In this document: positions 36,073 through 43,613 of the stretch, piece after piece
How the letters are laid out: each line of letters opens with the position of its first letter
How positions within the stretch are numbered: the first letter of the stretch is position 1
The notes under the pieces: generated by a model
Database searches by the model: none
Told to the model about the DNA's origin: nothing
The model's input: only the letters and a program-made list of their open reading frames with translations
Program-made: the position numbers and the translations under genes
DNA from: an uncultured Allomuricauda sp.
Lineage (GTDB): Bacteria; Bacteroidota; Bacteroidia; Flavobacteriales; Flavobacteriaceae
NCBI RefSeq assembly: GCF_937884665.1
Contig: NZ_CAKZYF010000210.1
Location: forward strand, 1-64,000
Length of the DNA: 64,000 nt
Reading direction: 5' to 3'

Positions 36073-37389
36073 TTAATACCTGTAGTATTCGGGTTTAAAT
36101 GGACCTTCCACCGTAACACCGATATATTCCGCTTGATCTTTCTTAAGTTCAGTAAGTTCGGCTCCTAGTCGGGATAGGTGTAGTTTAGCTACCTTTTCAT
36201 CCAAGTGTTTCGGCAACATATAGACCTCATTCTTGTATTTGTCTCTATGGTTCCACAGCTCAATTTGTGCCTAGGTCTGGTTCGTGAATGAATTGCTCAT
36301 CACTAAGCTAGTGTGTCCTGTGGCACAACCTAGGTTTACCAGTCGTCCTTCAGCCAGAATAATAATATCCTTTCCATCCACGGTGTATTTATCAACTTGT
36401 GGTTTGATTTCGTCCTTGGTGTTGCCATATTCCCCATTGAGCCAAGCCATATCAATCTCATTATCAAAATGACCTATATTACAGACGATCGCCTTATCCT
36501 TCAGCGCTTTAAAATGCTCACCTCTAATAATGTCCTTGTTACCCGTGGTAGTAATAACAATATCAGCATTTCCAATTACGGACTCCAAGCGTTTTACTTC
36601 ATATCCGTCCATACAGGCCTGCAACGCGCAAATTGGGTCTATTTCAGTAACGGTAACGATCGCACCTGCGCCTCTAAATGAAGCGGCCGTACCTTTTCCT
36701 ACGTCTCCATAGCCTGCAACAACCACCCGTTTTCCGGCCAACATGGTATCCGTTGCTCTTCGAATGGCATCCACTGCACTTTCCTTGCAACCATATTTGT
36801 TGTCAAACTTGGATTTGGTAACGGAATCGTTCACGTTGATGGCAGGTATGGGCAATGTACCATTTTTAACCCGCTCATATAATCTATGCACCCCAGTGGT
36901 GGTTTCCTCGGACAGCCCCTTGATGGCAGACGCTAACTCGGGATATTGGTCCAGCACCATATTGGTCAGGTCGCCCCCATCGTCAAGTATCATATTCAAA
37001 GGTTCTCTGTCTTCTCCGAAGAAAAGGGTCTGTTCAATACACCAATCAAATTCCTCTTCGGTCATGCCCTTCCAGGCGTAAACGGGAATTCCGGCGGCGG
37101 CGATTGCAGCGGCAGCGTGATCTTGGGTTGAAAAAATATTACAAGAACTCCATGTGACCTCGGCTCCCAAGGCTACCAAAGTTTCTATCAATACCGCAGT
37201 TTGAATGGTCATGTGCAAGCATCCTGCAATACGCGCTCCCTTAAGGGGCTGTTCATCATGGTATTCATCCCGAAGGGCCATCAGCCCGGGCATCTCTGCC
37301 TCGGCCAGTTCAATTTCTTTACGGCCCCAGTCAGCAAGTGAAATATCCTTTACTTTGTAAGGAACATAGGGAATTGTTTTTGTGCTCAT
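36073..37389 (-). pseudogene. ahcY: Adenosylhomocysteinase with an in-frame amber codon at position 373
   Basis: S-adenosylhomocysteine hydrolase splits SAH to adenosine and homocysteine in the methyl cycle. The frame from ATG 37389 ([12 protein letters not shown]) to TAA 36073 would encode 438 residues, the family's usual length, with NAD-binding GYGDVGKG and all expected blocks. Codon 373 (36271-36273) is TAG between MSNSFTNQT and AQIELW, where relatives have Leu; a single change TTG to TAG explains it. The 65 codons after it stay in frame and end in the canonical FKPEYYRY, whose Lys and Tyr reach into the neighbour subunit's NAD site, so the truncated 372-residue protein should be inactive. 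TAG ends other genes here, so it is not a recoded codon. A sequencing error is the first alternative. Confidence 0.88.
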
Positions 37390-37426
37390 AGGTTTATTAC
37401 TTTTTGTAGCTTCGTCTTTCAGGGTG

Positions 37427-37434
37427 CAAAGATA
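37427..37434 (-). promoter_or_regulatory. -7 promoter element for ahcY
   Basis: On the minus strand it reads TATCTTTG, followed by CACC, 37 bases from ATG 37389. It rules out the longer frame that begins at 37437. Confidence 0.7.
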
Positions 37435-37455
37435 CAAATAGTTAAACTCTTATTC

Positions 37456-38091
37456 ATGCCCATTTACAAAAGCATAATGGTTTCCGCCCACACCCAGGTT
37501 TATCTTTGGAAAGTTACCGAGGCGGAAAAGGATTTGGCGAAGGGAATTGAGCTGACCGACCCCTGTCACCAAAGGATGCAGGCCATGAAATCTGAACTGC
37601 ATCGAAGAGCATTTCTTAGCATTAGGCATTTGTTGGGTAAGGCGGGTTATGAGGATAAAGACCTTTACTACAATGATTTTGGAAAGCCCCATTTAAGGGA
37701 TGGCAACCATGTTTCCATTACCCATTCCAACCATTTTACAGGCATAATTATTGGAAGAAAGGAAGAAGTTGGGATTGATATCGAAAGGCAACGCGAGAAA
37801 ATTCTGCGAATTGCACATAAGTTTACACCATTGCATGAATATCGGACTTTGGCGAATACCGAGGCCATTATCCGAAAATTGACCGTAGTCTGGGGCGCGA
37901 AGGAGTCTCTCTATAAAATTTATGGTCAACCCGGCTTGAGTTTTCTAAAACATATCGATGTTTCTGATTTTACCTTTGAGACGTCCAACACGAAGGCACA
38001 GATAAGATATCATGGTCAACAATCGGAATATCATGTGGATTTTTTGGAGTTTGAAGGATTTACCTGCGTCTATGCCCAACGCGAAGGATAA
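37456..38091 (+). CDS. 4'-phosphopantetheinyl transferase superfamily protein
   Basis: This 211-residue protein has the Mg-binding Asp108-x-Glu110 (GIDIERQ) and the WGAKESLYK motif (146-154) of the Sfp/AcpT group, with SITHSNHF before them. It moves the phosphopantetheine arm of CoA to carrier proteins. It is divergent from ahcY (66 bases between the start codons). Which carrier it serves is unclear; no PKS/NRPS genes are in the window, so it may be the housekeeping ACP activator. ATG at 37477 is an alternative start. Confidence 0.85.
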   Translation: MPIYKSIMVSAHTQVYLWKVTEAEKDLAKGIELTDPCHQRMQAMKSELHRRAFLSIRHLLGKAGYEDKDLYYNDFGKPHLRDGNHVSITHSNHFTGIIIGRKEEVGIDIERQREKILRIAHKFTPLHEYRTLANTEAIIRKLTVVWGAKESLYKIYGQPGLSFLKHIDVSDFTFETSNTKAQIRYHGQQSEYHVDFLEFEGFTCVYAQREG

Positions 38092-38143
38092 CTTCAAACA
38101 TTCTCTTTTTGTAGTTTTATGGCGTAACAAGGAAGAATAGCAC

Positions 38144-38404
38144 ATGGAAATATCAGTTGAACTGACCCTGACACCCTTGCAGGATGACTTTGAACCTGCG
38201 ATCATCCATTTCATAAAAAAACTTCGGGCTTCCGGACTAACTGTTTTGGAGAATCCTCTCAGCACCCAAGTTTATGGTGAATACCATCAGGTTATGACCG
38301 TATTACAATCTGAAATCAAAGAAACTTTTGAGAATTTGGAGCATGTAGTGCTACAAATGAAAGTAGTTAAATCTGACCGAAGCAACTATGCGCCCCATTT
38401 TTGA
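38144..38404 (+). CDS. Thiamine-binding YkoF/MTH1187-like protein
   Basis: This 86-residue protein fits the thiamine-binding (PF01910) ferredoxin-like fold: MEISVELTLTPL, then a helix FIKKLRASGLTV and NPLSTQVYGEYHQVM. Family members bind thiamine or its HMP moiety without catalysis. It overlaps the PnuC-type carrier gene by 17 bases, which points to thiamine or a precursor as the carrier's substrate rather than nicotinamide riboside. It heads a four-gene unit (38144-41079). Confidence 0.78.
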   Translation: MEISVELTLTPLQDDFEPAIIHFIKKLRASGLTVLENPLSTQVYGEYHQVMTVLQSEIKETFENLEHVVLQMKVVKSDRSNYAPHF

Positions 38405-39026
38405 GTGGTTGTTCGCCCAATATCAAGGTATTCCCATACACTTGGTAGTACTTGAAATTATTGGGGTCTTCTTTGGTTTTTTAAGTGTATGGTTTTCCAA
38501 AAGGGAAAATATCTTGGTTTATCCGACCGGAATTATCAGCACCGCAATTTTTGTTTATATACTTTTCGTATACAGCTTATTGGGAGATATGCTTATAAAC
38601 GGATATTATTTTGCCATGAGCATTTACGGCTGGTGGGTTTGGACAAGAAAAGTGGACGCCACGCATTTTATTCCCATTACTGAAATGGATGAATCGGACA
38701 AAAAATGGTCAATCGTATTGTTTTTCTCCACCCTTGTCTTTGTCTTTGCAGTCTATGTGCTGTTTAGAAAGTTCGATTCCTGGACGGCATATATCGATAC
38801 CCTGACCACTGCGATTTTTTTTGTGGGAATGTGGTTAATGGCTAAAAAGAAATTGGAGAATTGGACTTTTTGGATTATTGGCGATATTATCTCTGTGCCT
38901 TTATATTTATATAAAGGATTGGTGTTTTCCTCTTTTCAATATTTTTTGTTTACCATTATTGCCATTTATGGCTATCTCTCATGGAAAAAAAGCTTGGGCA
39001 GGAGCCCTCAGACCTTATTAAGGTAG
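38388..39026 (+). CDS. PnuC/PnuT-family vitamin transporter
   Basis: This 212-residue inner-membrane protein has seven to eight helices and the PnuC family features: GVFFGFLSVWFSKRENILVYPTG cut by loops, NGYYFAMSIYGWWVW and the C-terminal LYLYKGLVFSSFQYFLF. PnuC carriers move nicotinamide riboside by facilitated diffusion, and PnuT members move thiamine; trapping is by phosphorylation. The upstream thiamine-binding gene favours PnuT, while the overlapping downstream NadR-like kinase favours either pathway. The substrate is therefore not settled. Confidence 0.85.
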   Translation: MRPIFEWLFAQYQGIPIHLVVLEIIGVFFGFLSVWFSKRENILVYPTGIISTAIFVYILFVYSLLGDMLINGYYFAMSIYGWWVWTRKVDATHFIPITEMDESDKKWSIVLFFSTLVFVFAVYVLFRKFDSWTAYIDTLTTAIFFVGMWLMAKKKLENWTFWIIGDIISVPLYLYKGLVFSSFQYFLFTIIAIYGYLSWKKSLGRSPQTLLR

Positions 39027-39544
39027 TTCTTTTTGGACCGGAGTCCACGGGAAAGACCACGCTCTCAAAAAAGTTGGCTGAGCATTACCGGACCCAATGG
39101 GTCCCAGAGTATGCGCGTGAGTATTTGCAGGACAAGTGGAATAAAGAACAAAAAGCCTGTGAGCCCAAAGACCTTTTGCCCATAGCCTATGGCCAAATGG
39201 AGTTGGAGAACGCATTGGCCAAAAAAGCCAATAAAATACTTATTTGCGATACAGATTTGTTGGAGACAAAAGTCTACTCCGAAGCCTACTATTTGGGGTA
39301 TTGCGATCCTCTTTTGGAAGAATATGCACTTAAAAACACGTATGATTTATATCTACTTACCTACATTGACGTTCCTTGGGTAAAGGACGACCTGCGCGAC
39401 AAGCCAGAGGAGCGCGAGAGAATGTTTGCGTATTTCAATGAAACTTTAAAGAAATACCATAGGAATTTTGTTACTTTAAAGGGAGATAAACAAAAACGTT
39501 TCGCAACCGCTGTGGAACACCTGGATAAACTGCTTGCCCCATGA
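38981..39544 (+). CDS. NadR/Ttd14-like AAA_28 kinase
   Basis: This 187-residue P-loop protein has GPESTGKTT (19-27) and the NadR ribosylnicotinamide-kinase-like features VPEYAREYL and ICDTDLLETKVYSE. It lacks the nucleotidyltransferase and helix-turn-helix domains of full NadR. It overlaps the PnuC-type gene by 46 bases, so transport and phosphorylation are closely linked. In nicotinamide riboside salvage it would make NMN; beside a thiamine-binding protein it could phosphorylate thiamine or an analogue. The latter is inference. Confidence 0.8.
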   Translation: MEKKLGQEPSDLIKVVLFGPESTGKTTLSKKLAEHYRTQWVPEYAREYLQDKWNKEQKACEPKDLLPIAYGQMELENALAKKANKILICDTDLLETKVYSEAYYLGYCDPLLEEYALKNTYDLYLLTYIDVPWVKDDLRDKPEERERMFAYFNETLKKYHRNFVTLKGDKQKRFATAVEHLDKLLAP

Positions 39545-41079
39545 TTGAATTTAGTCAAGAAGACCTAAAACAACTTGAAGAAAAAGGAATTTCAAAAGAA
39601 AAAGTTTTAGCACAAATCGAGACCTTCAAAGAGGGAATACCGTACATAAAACTCAAAAAAGCAGCAGTGGTCGGGGCTGGGATCCTTCGTTTTTCTGAAA
39701 GGGAAACGCAAGAGCTGATAGTGTATTTTGAAAAGGCTTCCCAAAACCTTGATCTTTTAAAATTCGTTCCCGCCTCAGGCGCGGCATCCAGAATGTTCAA
39801 AGCGATGTTCAATTTTTTGGACACTTACAACCCTTCCGATGAATCCTTGGATGACTATTTTGATAGAAACGGGGATAAAGCTGTAAAACAGTTTTTAGAA
39901 GAAAAGGAGCGTTTTCCCTTTTACACCTTGCTCATGCAACGAATTTCGGATAAGGCAGCTGATAAAAATGAAGAGGCTTATCTTTTTGTCAAAGAAATGT
40001 TAGTGGATGAAGGTTTGAATTATGGATTCTATCCTAAGGGTCTTTTGCCTTTTCATAAATATGGCGAAGCATCGGCCACCCCTTTTGAAGAACATTTGAA
40101 AGAAGCTGCTTTCTATGCGAAGACCCATGGGCAAGCAAATTTGCATTTTACCATATCCGTTCAACATAATGAGATGTTCGGGGAAGCGTACAAAAAATCC
40201 GGACCAAAGGTCTCGGGCACAACACAGACCGTTTTTTCTGTCTCGTACTCCAACCAAAAACCCGCTACGGATACCATTGCCGTTGATTTGGAAAATAATC
40301 CATTCAAGAAAGAGGATGGCTCCATCCTTTTCAGACCTGGAGGACATGGTGCACTTATCGAAAACTTAAATGAACAGGATGCGGACGTTATCTTCATCAA
40401 GAACATAGATAATGTCGTTGTGGATAAGAATCTGGAGGCCATTGGGAACAGCAAAAAAATGTTGGCAGGGGTTTTACTTCGGATACAGTCCAAAGCCTTT
40501 GAATATGCTGGTTATTTGGAAATTGGAGAAATCACGGATGCAAAACTCCAGGAAATCCAAAGCTTTCTGGAAAATGAAATGAACAGCCTGTTTTCCGAGG
40601 CATATCATGCATTGGGTCTTGAAGAGAAAATTACGGCGATAAAGAAAAAACTCAACAGACCCATACGGGTTTGTGGTATGGTCAAAAATGAGAGAGAGCC
40701 CGGAGGTGGCCCCTTCTGGATCGAGGACCAAGCTGGAAATATTTCGCTTCAAATTGTTGAATCTGCGCAAATCGATATGTCCAGTTCGGAACAAGCAGGA
40801 TTGGTGCAAAATGCAACCCATTTCAATCCTGTGGACATTGTCTGCGGAATACGAGACCACAAAGGAAAAAAGTATGATCTTTTAGAGTTTGTGGACCATA
40901 AACAAGGTTTTATCACAAGAAAGACCCAGGCAGGAAAAGAATTGAAAGCATTGGAACTCCCCGGACTTTGGAATGGAGGTATGGCATTTTGGAATACGCT
41001 CTTTGTAGAAGTTCCTTTGGTGACCTTCAATCCGGTTAAAACAGTGAACGACTTGCTAAAACCAACACATCAAGCCTGA
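39541..41079 (+). CDS. DUF4301 family protein
   Basis: This 512-residue cytoplasmic protein matches the DUF4301 family: KFVPASGAASRMFKAM (near residues 75-90), FRPGGHGALIENLNE and KNIDNVV, with CGMVKNEREPGGGPFW further on. The glycine-rich and FRPGGHG blocks recall nucleotidyltransferase (GT-A/UGP-type) folds, so a nucleotide-sugar-like chemistry is possible, but no reaction is known. It starts within the kinase stop (ATGA), the last gene of the thiamine/PnuC unit. Confidence 0.82.
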   Translation: MIEFSQEDLKQLEEKGISKEKVLAQIETFKEGIPYIKLKKAAVVGAGILRFSERETQELIVYFEKASQNLDLLKFVPASGAASRMFKAMFNFLDTYNPSDESLDDYFDRNGDKAVKQFLEEKERFPFYTLLMQRISDKAADKNEEAYLFVKEMLVDEGLNYGFYPKGLLPFHKYGEASATPFEEHLKEAAFYAKTHGQANLHFTISVQHNEMFGEAYKKSGPKVSGTTQTVFSVSYSNQKPATDTIAVDLENNPFKKEDGSILFRPGGHGALIENLNEQDADVIFIKNIDNVVVDKNLEAIGNSKKMLAGVLLRIQSKAFEYAGYLEIGEITDAKLQEIQSFLENEMNSLFSEAYHALGLEEKITAIKKKLNRPIRVCGMVKNEREPGGGPFWIEDQAGNISLQIVESAQIDMSSSEQAGLVQNATHFNPVDIVCGIRDHKGKKYDLLEFVDHKQGFITRKTQAGKELKALELPGLWNGGMAFWNTLFVEVPLVTFNPVKTVNDLLKPTHQA

Positions 41080-41215
41080 TTTTTAAAGAAAAACAGGTAG
41101 AATCTTCTTCCCACAGGTTTTTTTTACTTATAAATGTCAAAAATCTGTTAAAAACCCAAATCGGGGTGACCTGTGCCAAAAACAGGGGTCTTATATTATA
41201 AATAAGAAGTATTGT

Positions 41216-41317
41216 ATGTGGTTTATCGGAATTACAACGTTTTTAGTGCTTTTGAACATTGTTCTGTTGGGTCTGCTTTTCCGGGCCCATAGCAATCTAA
41301 AAAAGCAGATGATATAA
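41216..41317 (+). CDS. 33-residue single-helix micropeptide ORF (first of a pair)
   Basis: The ORF encodes MWFIGITTFLVLLNIVLLGL followed by LFRAHSNLKKQMI. Residues 2-22 form one hydrophobic helix and the C-terminus is basic, as in small inner-membrane proteins with the C-terminus in the cytoplasm. It lies in a 743-base gap between DUF4301 and the PepSY-like gene and is followed by a terminator at 41366-41392. There is no promoter box that I can assign. Function unknown; translation is unproven. Confidence 0.5.
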   Translation: MWFIGITTFLVLLNIVLLGLLFRAHSNLKKQMI

Positions 41318-41365
41318 GTATACCAGATGCTAGCATCTGGTCATTTTGGTTGGTTGATTTGTTTT

Positions 41366-41392
41366 AAGGTCGCACGAGTTGCGACCTTTTTT
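41366..41392 (+). terminator. Intrinsic terminator after first micropeptide ORF
   Basis: A 9-bp stem AAGGTCGCA/TGCGACCTT with a 5-base loop ends in six T residues. It marks a transcript end between the two micropeptide ORFs. Confidence 0.88.
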
Positions 41393-41438
41393 GTGACCTA
41401 TCGGATATACATGTGTCCCATATAAAAGAAACAAAAAA

Positions 41439-41552
41439 ATGATAGTGTATAAAGCAGTTTTTGTATTGAGCATCTTGGTTCTGGCCGTATCCATCTTTTT
41501 TCTGGTATCCTATTTGAAGCGTGAAGACAAATACAAAAACAAGGAGCAATAG
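41439..41552 (+). CDS. 37-residue single-helix micropeptide ORF (second of a pair)
   Basis: The ORF encodes MIVYKAVFVLSILVLAVSIF, then FLVSYLKRED and KYKNKEQ. Residues 6-26 form one hydrophobic helix; the tail is strongly charged. Its plan matches the first micropeptide although the sequences share little. A terminator follows at 41624-41651, so each ORF seems to be a separate short transcript. The segment from 41553 to 41822 otherwise holds only the sigma-54-like element. Confidence 0.5.
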   Translation: MIVYKAVFVLSILVLAVSIFFLVSYLKREDKYKNKEQ

Positions 41553-41623
41553 GCATAATGCTGTGCAAACACTAACCACGTGTTGTCCATAGCGACCAGT
41601 ATCTTTTTTGATATTGGTACTTG

Positions 41624-41651
41624 AGAAGGCTGCAAATGCAGCCTTCTTTTT
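41624..41651 (+). terminator. Intrinsic terminator after second micropeptide ORF
   Basis: A perfect 11-bp stem AGAAGGCTGCA/TGCAGCCTTCT with a 2-base loop is followed by T residues. Confidence 0.9.
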
Positions 41652-41772
41652 GTAGAAAAAATACACAAACTTGTGTCTGGGGCTACAGTATTACACACTT
41701 TAAGAAATCTCAAAGAATATCTAATAATTTAATTTTCAGTAAGTTATAAAAAAATACTTTTCAACTTTTTGC

Positions 41773-41788
41773 TGGCACTAAATTTTCA
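41773..41788 (+). promoter_or_regulatory. Sigma-54-like -24/-12 element before the PepSY-like gene
   Basis: TGGCAC, five bases, then TTTCA has the right spacing for the sigma-54 consensus TGGCAC-N5-TTGCA, with a G-to-T change in the usual -12 GC. It lies 34 bases before ATG 41823 and 0.5 kb before a sigma-54-type activator gene. Confidence 0.4.
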
Positions 41789-41822
41789 TTTTACTCAACA
41801 AGTATAATTTAAAAAGCATATC

Positions 41823-42128
41823 ATGAAAAAATTGATTTTAGCAGCAGCATTAGTATGTATAGGATTTGCAACGACCGCACAGGAAGTGACAACTGAAGTT
41901 CAAAATGAAGACGTGACCCTTACGACCACGGACCAGGATTTTCAGGAAATCAGTGTAACAGACCTTCCAGAGGCGGTTTCTGCAGCTGTATCCAAGGATT
42001 ACCCCACTGCCAGTATAGACAAAGCCTACAAAAATTCCTCTGACCAATACAAGTTGGACCTATCCCTTGAGGATGGTACTTCGGGTACGGTATATGCCGA
42101 CGCGGAGGGCAATTGGCTGGAGCTATAG
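41823..42128 (+). CDS. Secreted PepSY-like protein
   Basis: This 101-residue protein has a signal peptide (residues 1-19, cleaved before Gln-Glu), a Thr/Glu-rich spacer and one PepSY-like/BLIP-fold domain: DLPEAVSAAVSKDYP, a helix, then strands ending in VYADAEGNWLEL. Such periplasmic modules are thought to inhibit or bind proteases or other proteins. It stands alone before a terminator at 42177-42211 and upstream of the NtrC-type regulator; the sigma-54-like element suggests it is a target of that regulator. A partner is not identified. Confidence 0.78.
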   Translation: MKKLILAAALVCIGFATTAQEVTTEVQNEDVTLTTTDQDFQEISVTDLPEAVSAAVSKDYPTASIDKAYKNSSDQYKLDLSLEDGTSGTVYADAEGNWLEL

Positions 42129-42176
42129 CAAATCCTACACAAGTTTTGATTAATCGTGTTAGGTTAGTTTGGTTAG

Positions 42177-42211
42177 GAAGAGGTTCGGTTTGGCGGGCCT
42201 CTTCTCTTTTT
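42177..42211 (+). terminator. Intrinsic terminator after PepSY-like gene
   Basis: GAAGAGG pairs with CCTCTTC, extended by G-U pairs, and T residues follow (42207-42211). Confidence 0.75.
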
Positions 42212-42275
42212 GTGATAATTTTACCAGCACAATATCATCCAATACAGATAGGGCGCCGTATATTAGGTACGAGAT

Positions 42276-43613
42276 ATGCCCAAAATCTTAATTCTTGAAG
42301 ACGATGCTGCCTTCGGTCAAATGCTATCCCGCTTTTTGACCAAGCAGAATTTTGCAATCACCACCAGCACTACTTTAAAAGAAGCCGTTTCACAAGCTAA
42401 GCAAACTTTTTTTGATATTGTTTTATCGGATGTAAGACTGCCTGAAGGCGACGGGGTCCATTTTCTTTCCTTGATAAAACAAGAATCCCCGGGCACCCAA
42501 GTTATCATGATGACAGGATATGCCGAAGTGCAAAATGCCGTAAGGGCAATGAAGAAAGGAGCTTTTGATTACATTTCCAAGCCTTTTACCCCTGACGAGA
42601 TTCTCAGAATTATACACGAAGCGCTTAAAATCAAGAAAGATCAAAAGGGAACGGGGGATATAAAGTCTTCCATGCAAACGGCCAACGTCTCGAAAACGGT
42701 TGTGGGACAAAGTGATAGTTCAAAACAACTGGAACATTATGTGAAGTTAGTAGCGCCAACCCACATGTCCGTTTTACTGAAAGGTGCCAGTGGTACGGGT
42801 AAGGAAGTAACGGCAAGGGCAATCCACAATGCCAGCCCAAGAAAGAGTAAAAAGTTTATTGCTGTTGACTGTGGAGCGATACCGAAGGACATAGCAGCGA
42901 GCGAGTTTTTTGGGCATCTCAAAGGAAGTTTCACCGGTGCCATTGAAGATAAAATAGGGCATTTTGAGGCAGCGAACGGGGGTACTCTTTTCTTGGATGA
43001 AATCGGGAACCTGTCTTACGAAAACCAGGTGCAACTATTACGTGCGCTACAGGAACGCCGTATAAAGCGCGTTGGCAGTACCCAAGAACTGTTTGTGGAC
43101 GTCCGGATTATATCGGCCACCAATGAAGATTTGGAAAAAGCGGTTAATGATGGCAGATTCCGGGAAGATTTATATCATCGATTGAACGAATTTTCAATCT
43201 CATTGCCCTCCTTGCACGAAAGAGGAGATGACCTGATATTGTTCGCCGAGTCCTTTTTACAGAGTGCCAATCAAGAAATTGGACGAGAGGTAAGTGGGAT
43301 ATCGGAAAGAGCCAAATGGGCACTACTGAACTACCCATGGCCCGGAAATTTGAGGGAGCTGAAGAACGTCATAAAAAGGGCACTTTTGTTCACAGAGGGA
43401 AATATCTTGGAACTTGAGGCGCTGCCGGAACATGTTAAAAATACGAATGTTGAAAATGCCGAAGTTGACTTTTCGAAATCCACATACGAGAAAGAACGAA
43501 TTCTAAAAGCGCTGAAGCGAACCAATTTTAATAAAAGTAAAGCTGCCAAGTTGTTGCAGATAACAAGAAAGACACTGTACAACAAAATCAATCAATATCA
43601 ACTGGATGTTTAG
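42276..43613 (+). CDS. Sigma-54-dependent NtrC-family response regulator
   Basis: This 445-residue protein has a receiver domain with phosphoacceptor Asp52 (VLSDVRLPEGD), an AAA+ domain with Walker A GASGTGKE (170-177), the sigma-54 loop GSFTGA (217-222) in place of the common GAFTGA, and Walker B TLFLDEIG (237-244), then a Fis-type HTH (KAAKLLQITRKTLYNKI). It remodels sigma-54 RNA polymerase at -24/-12 promoters when phosphorylated. Its 3' end overlaps the convergent hybrid kinase gene by 26 bases, and that kinase is the likely phosphodonor. Confidence 0.94.
   Translation: MPKILILEDDAAFGQMLSRFLTKQNFAITTSTTLKEAVSQAKQTFFDIVLSDVRLPEGDGVHFLSLIKQESPGTQVIMMTGYAEVQNAVRAMKKGAFDYISKPFTPDEILRIIHEALKIKKDQKGTGDIKSSMQTANVSKTVVGQSDSSKQLEHYVKLVAPTHMSVLLKGASGTGKEVTARAIHNASPRKSKKFIAVDCGAIPKDIAASEFFGHLKGSFTGAIEDKIGHFEAANGGTLFLDEIGNLSYENQVQLLRALQERRIKRVGSTQELFVDVRIISATNEDLEKAVNDGRFREDLYHRLNEFSISLPSLHERGDDLILFAESFLQSANQEIGREVSGISERAKWALLNYPWPGNLRELKNVIKRALLFTEGNILELEALPEHVKNTNVENAEVDFSKSTYEKERILKALKRTNFNKSKAAKLLQITRKTLYNKINQYQLDV

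Noticed and set aside
36271-36273. TAG in ahcY as a general codon reassignment or pyrrolysine codon
   Set aside because: TAG is used as a normal stop by other genes here (29-residue basic ORF, mutY, DMT transporter, PepSY-like gene, greA), and ahcY is not a known recoded family.
41158-41180. Sigma-54 promoter before the first micropeptide ORF
   Set aside because: GG and GC are spaced by ten bases, but the rest of the -24 and -12 elements do not match the consensus.
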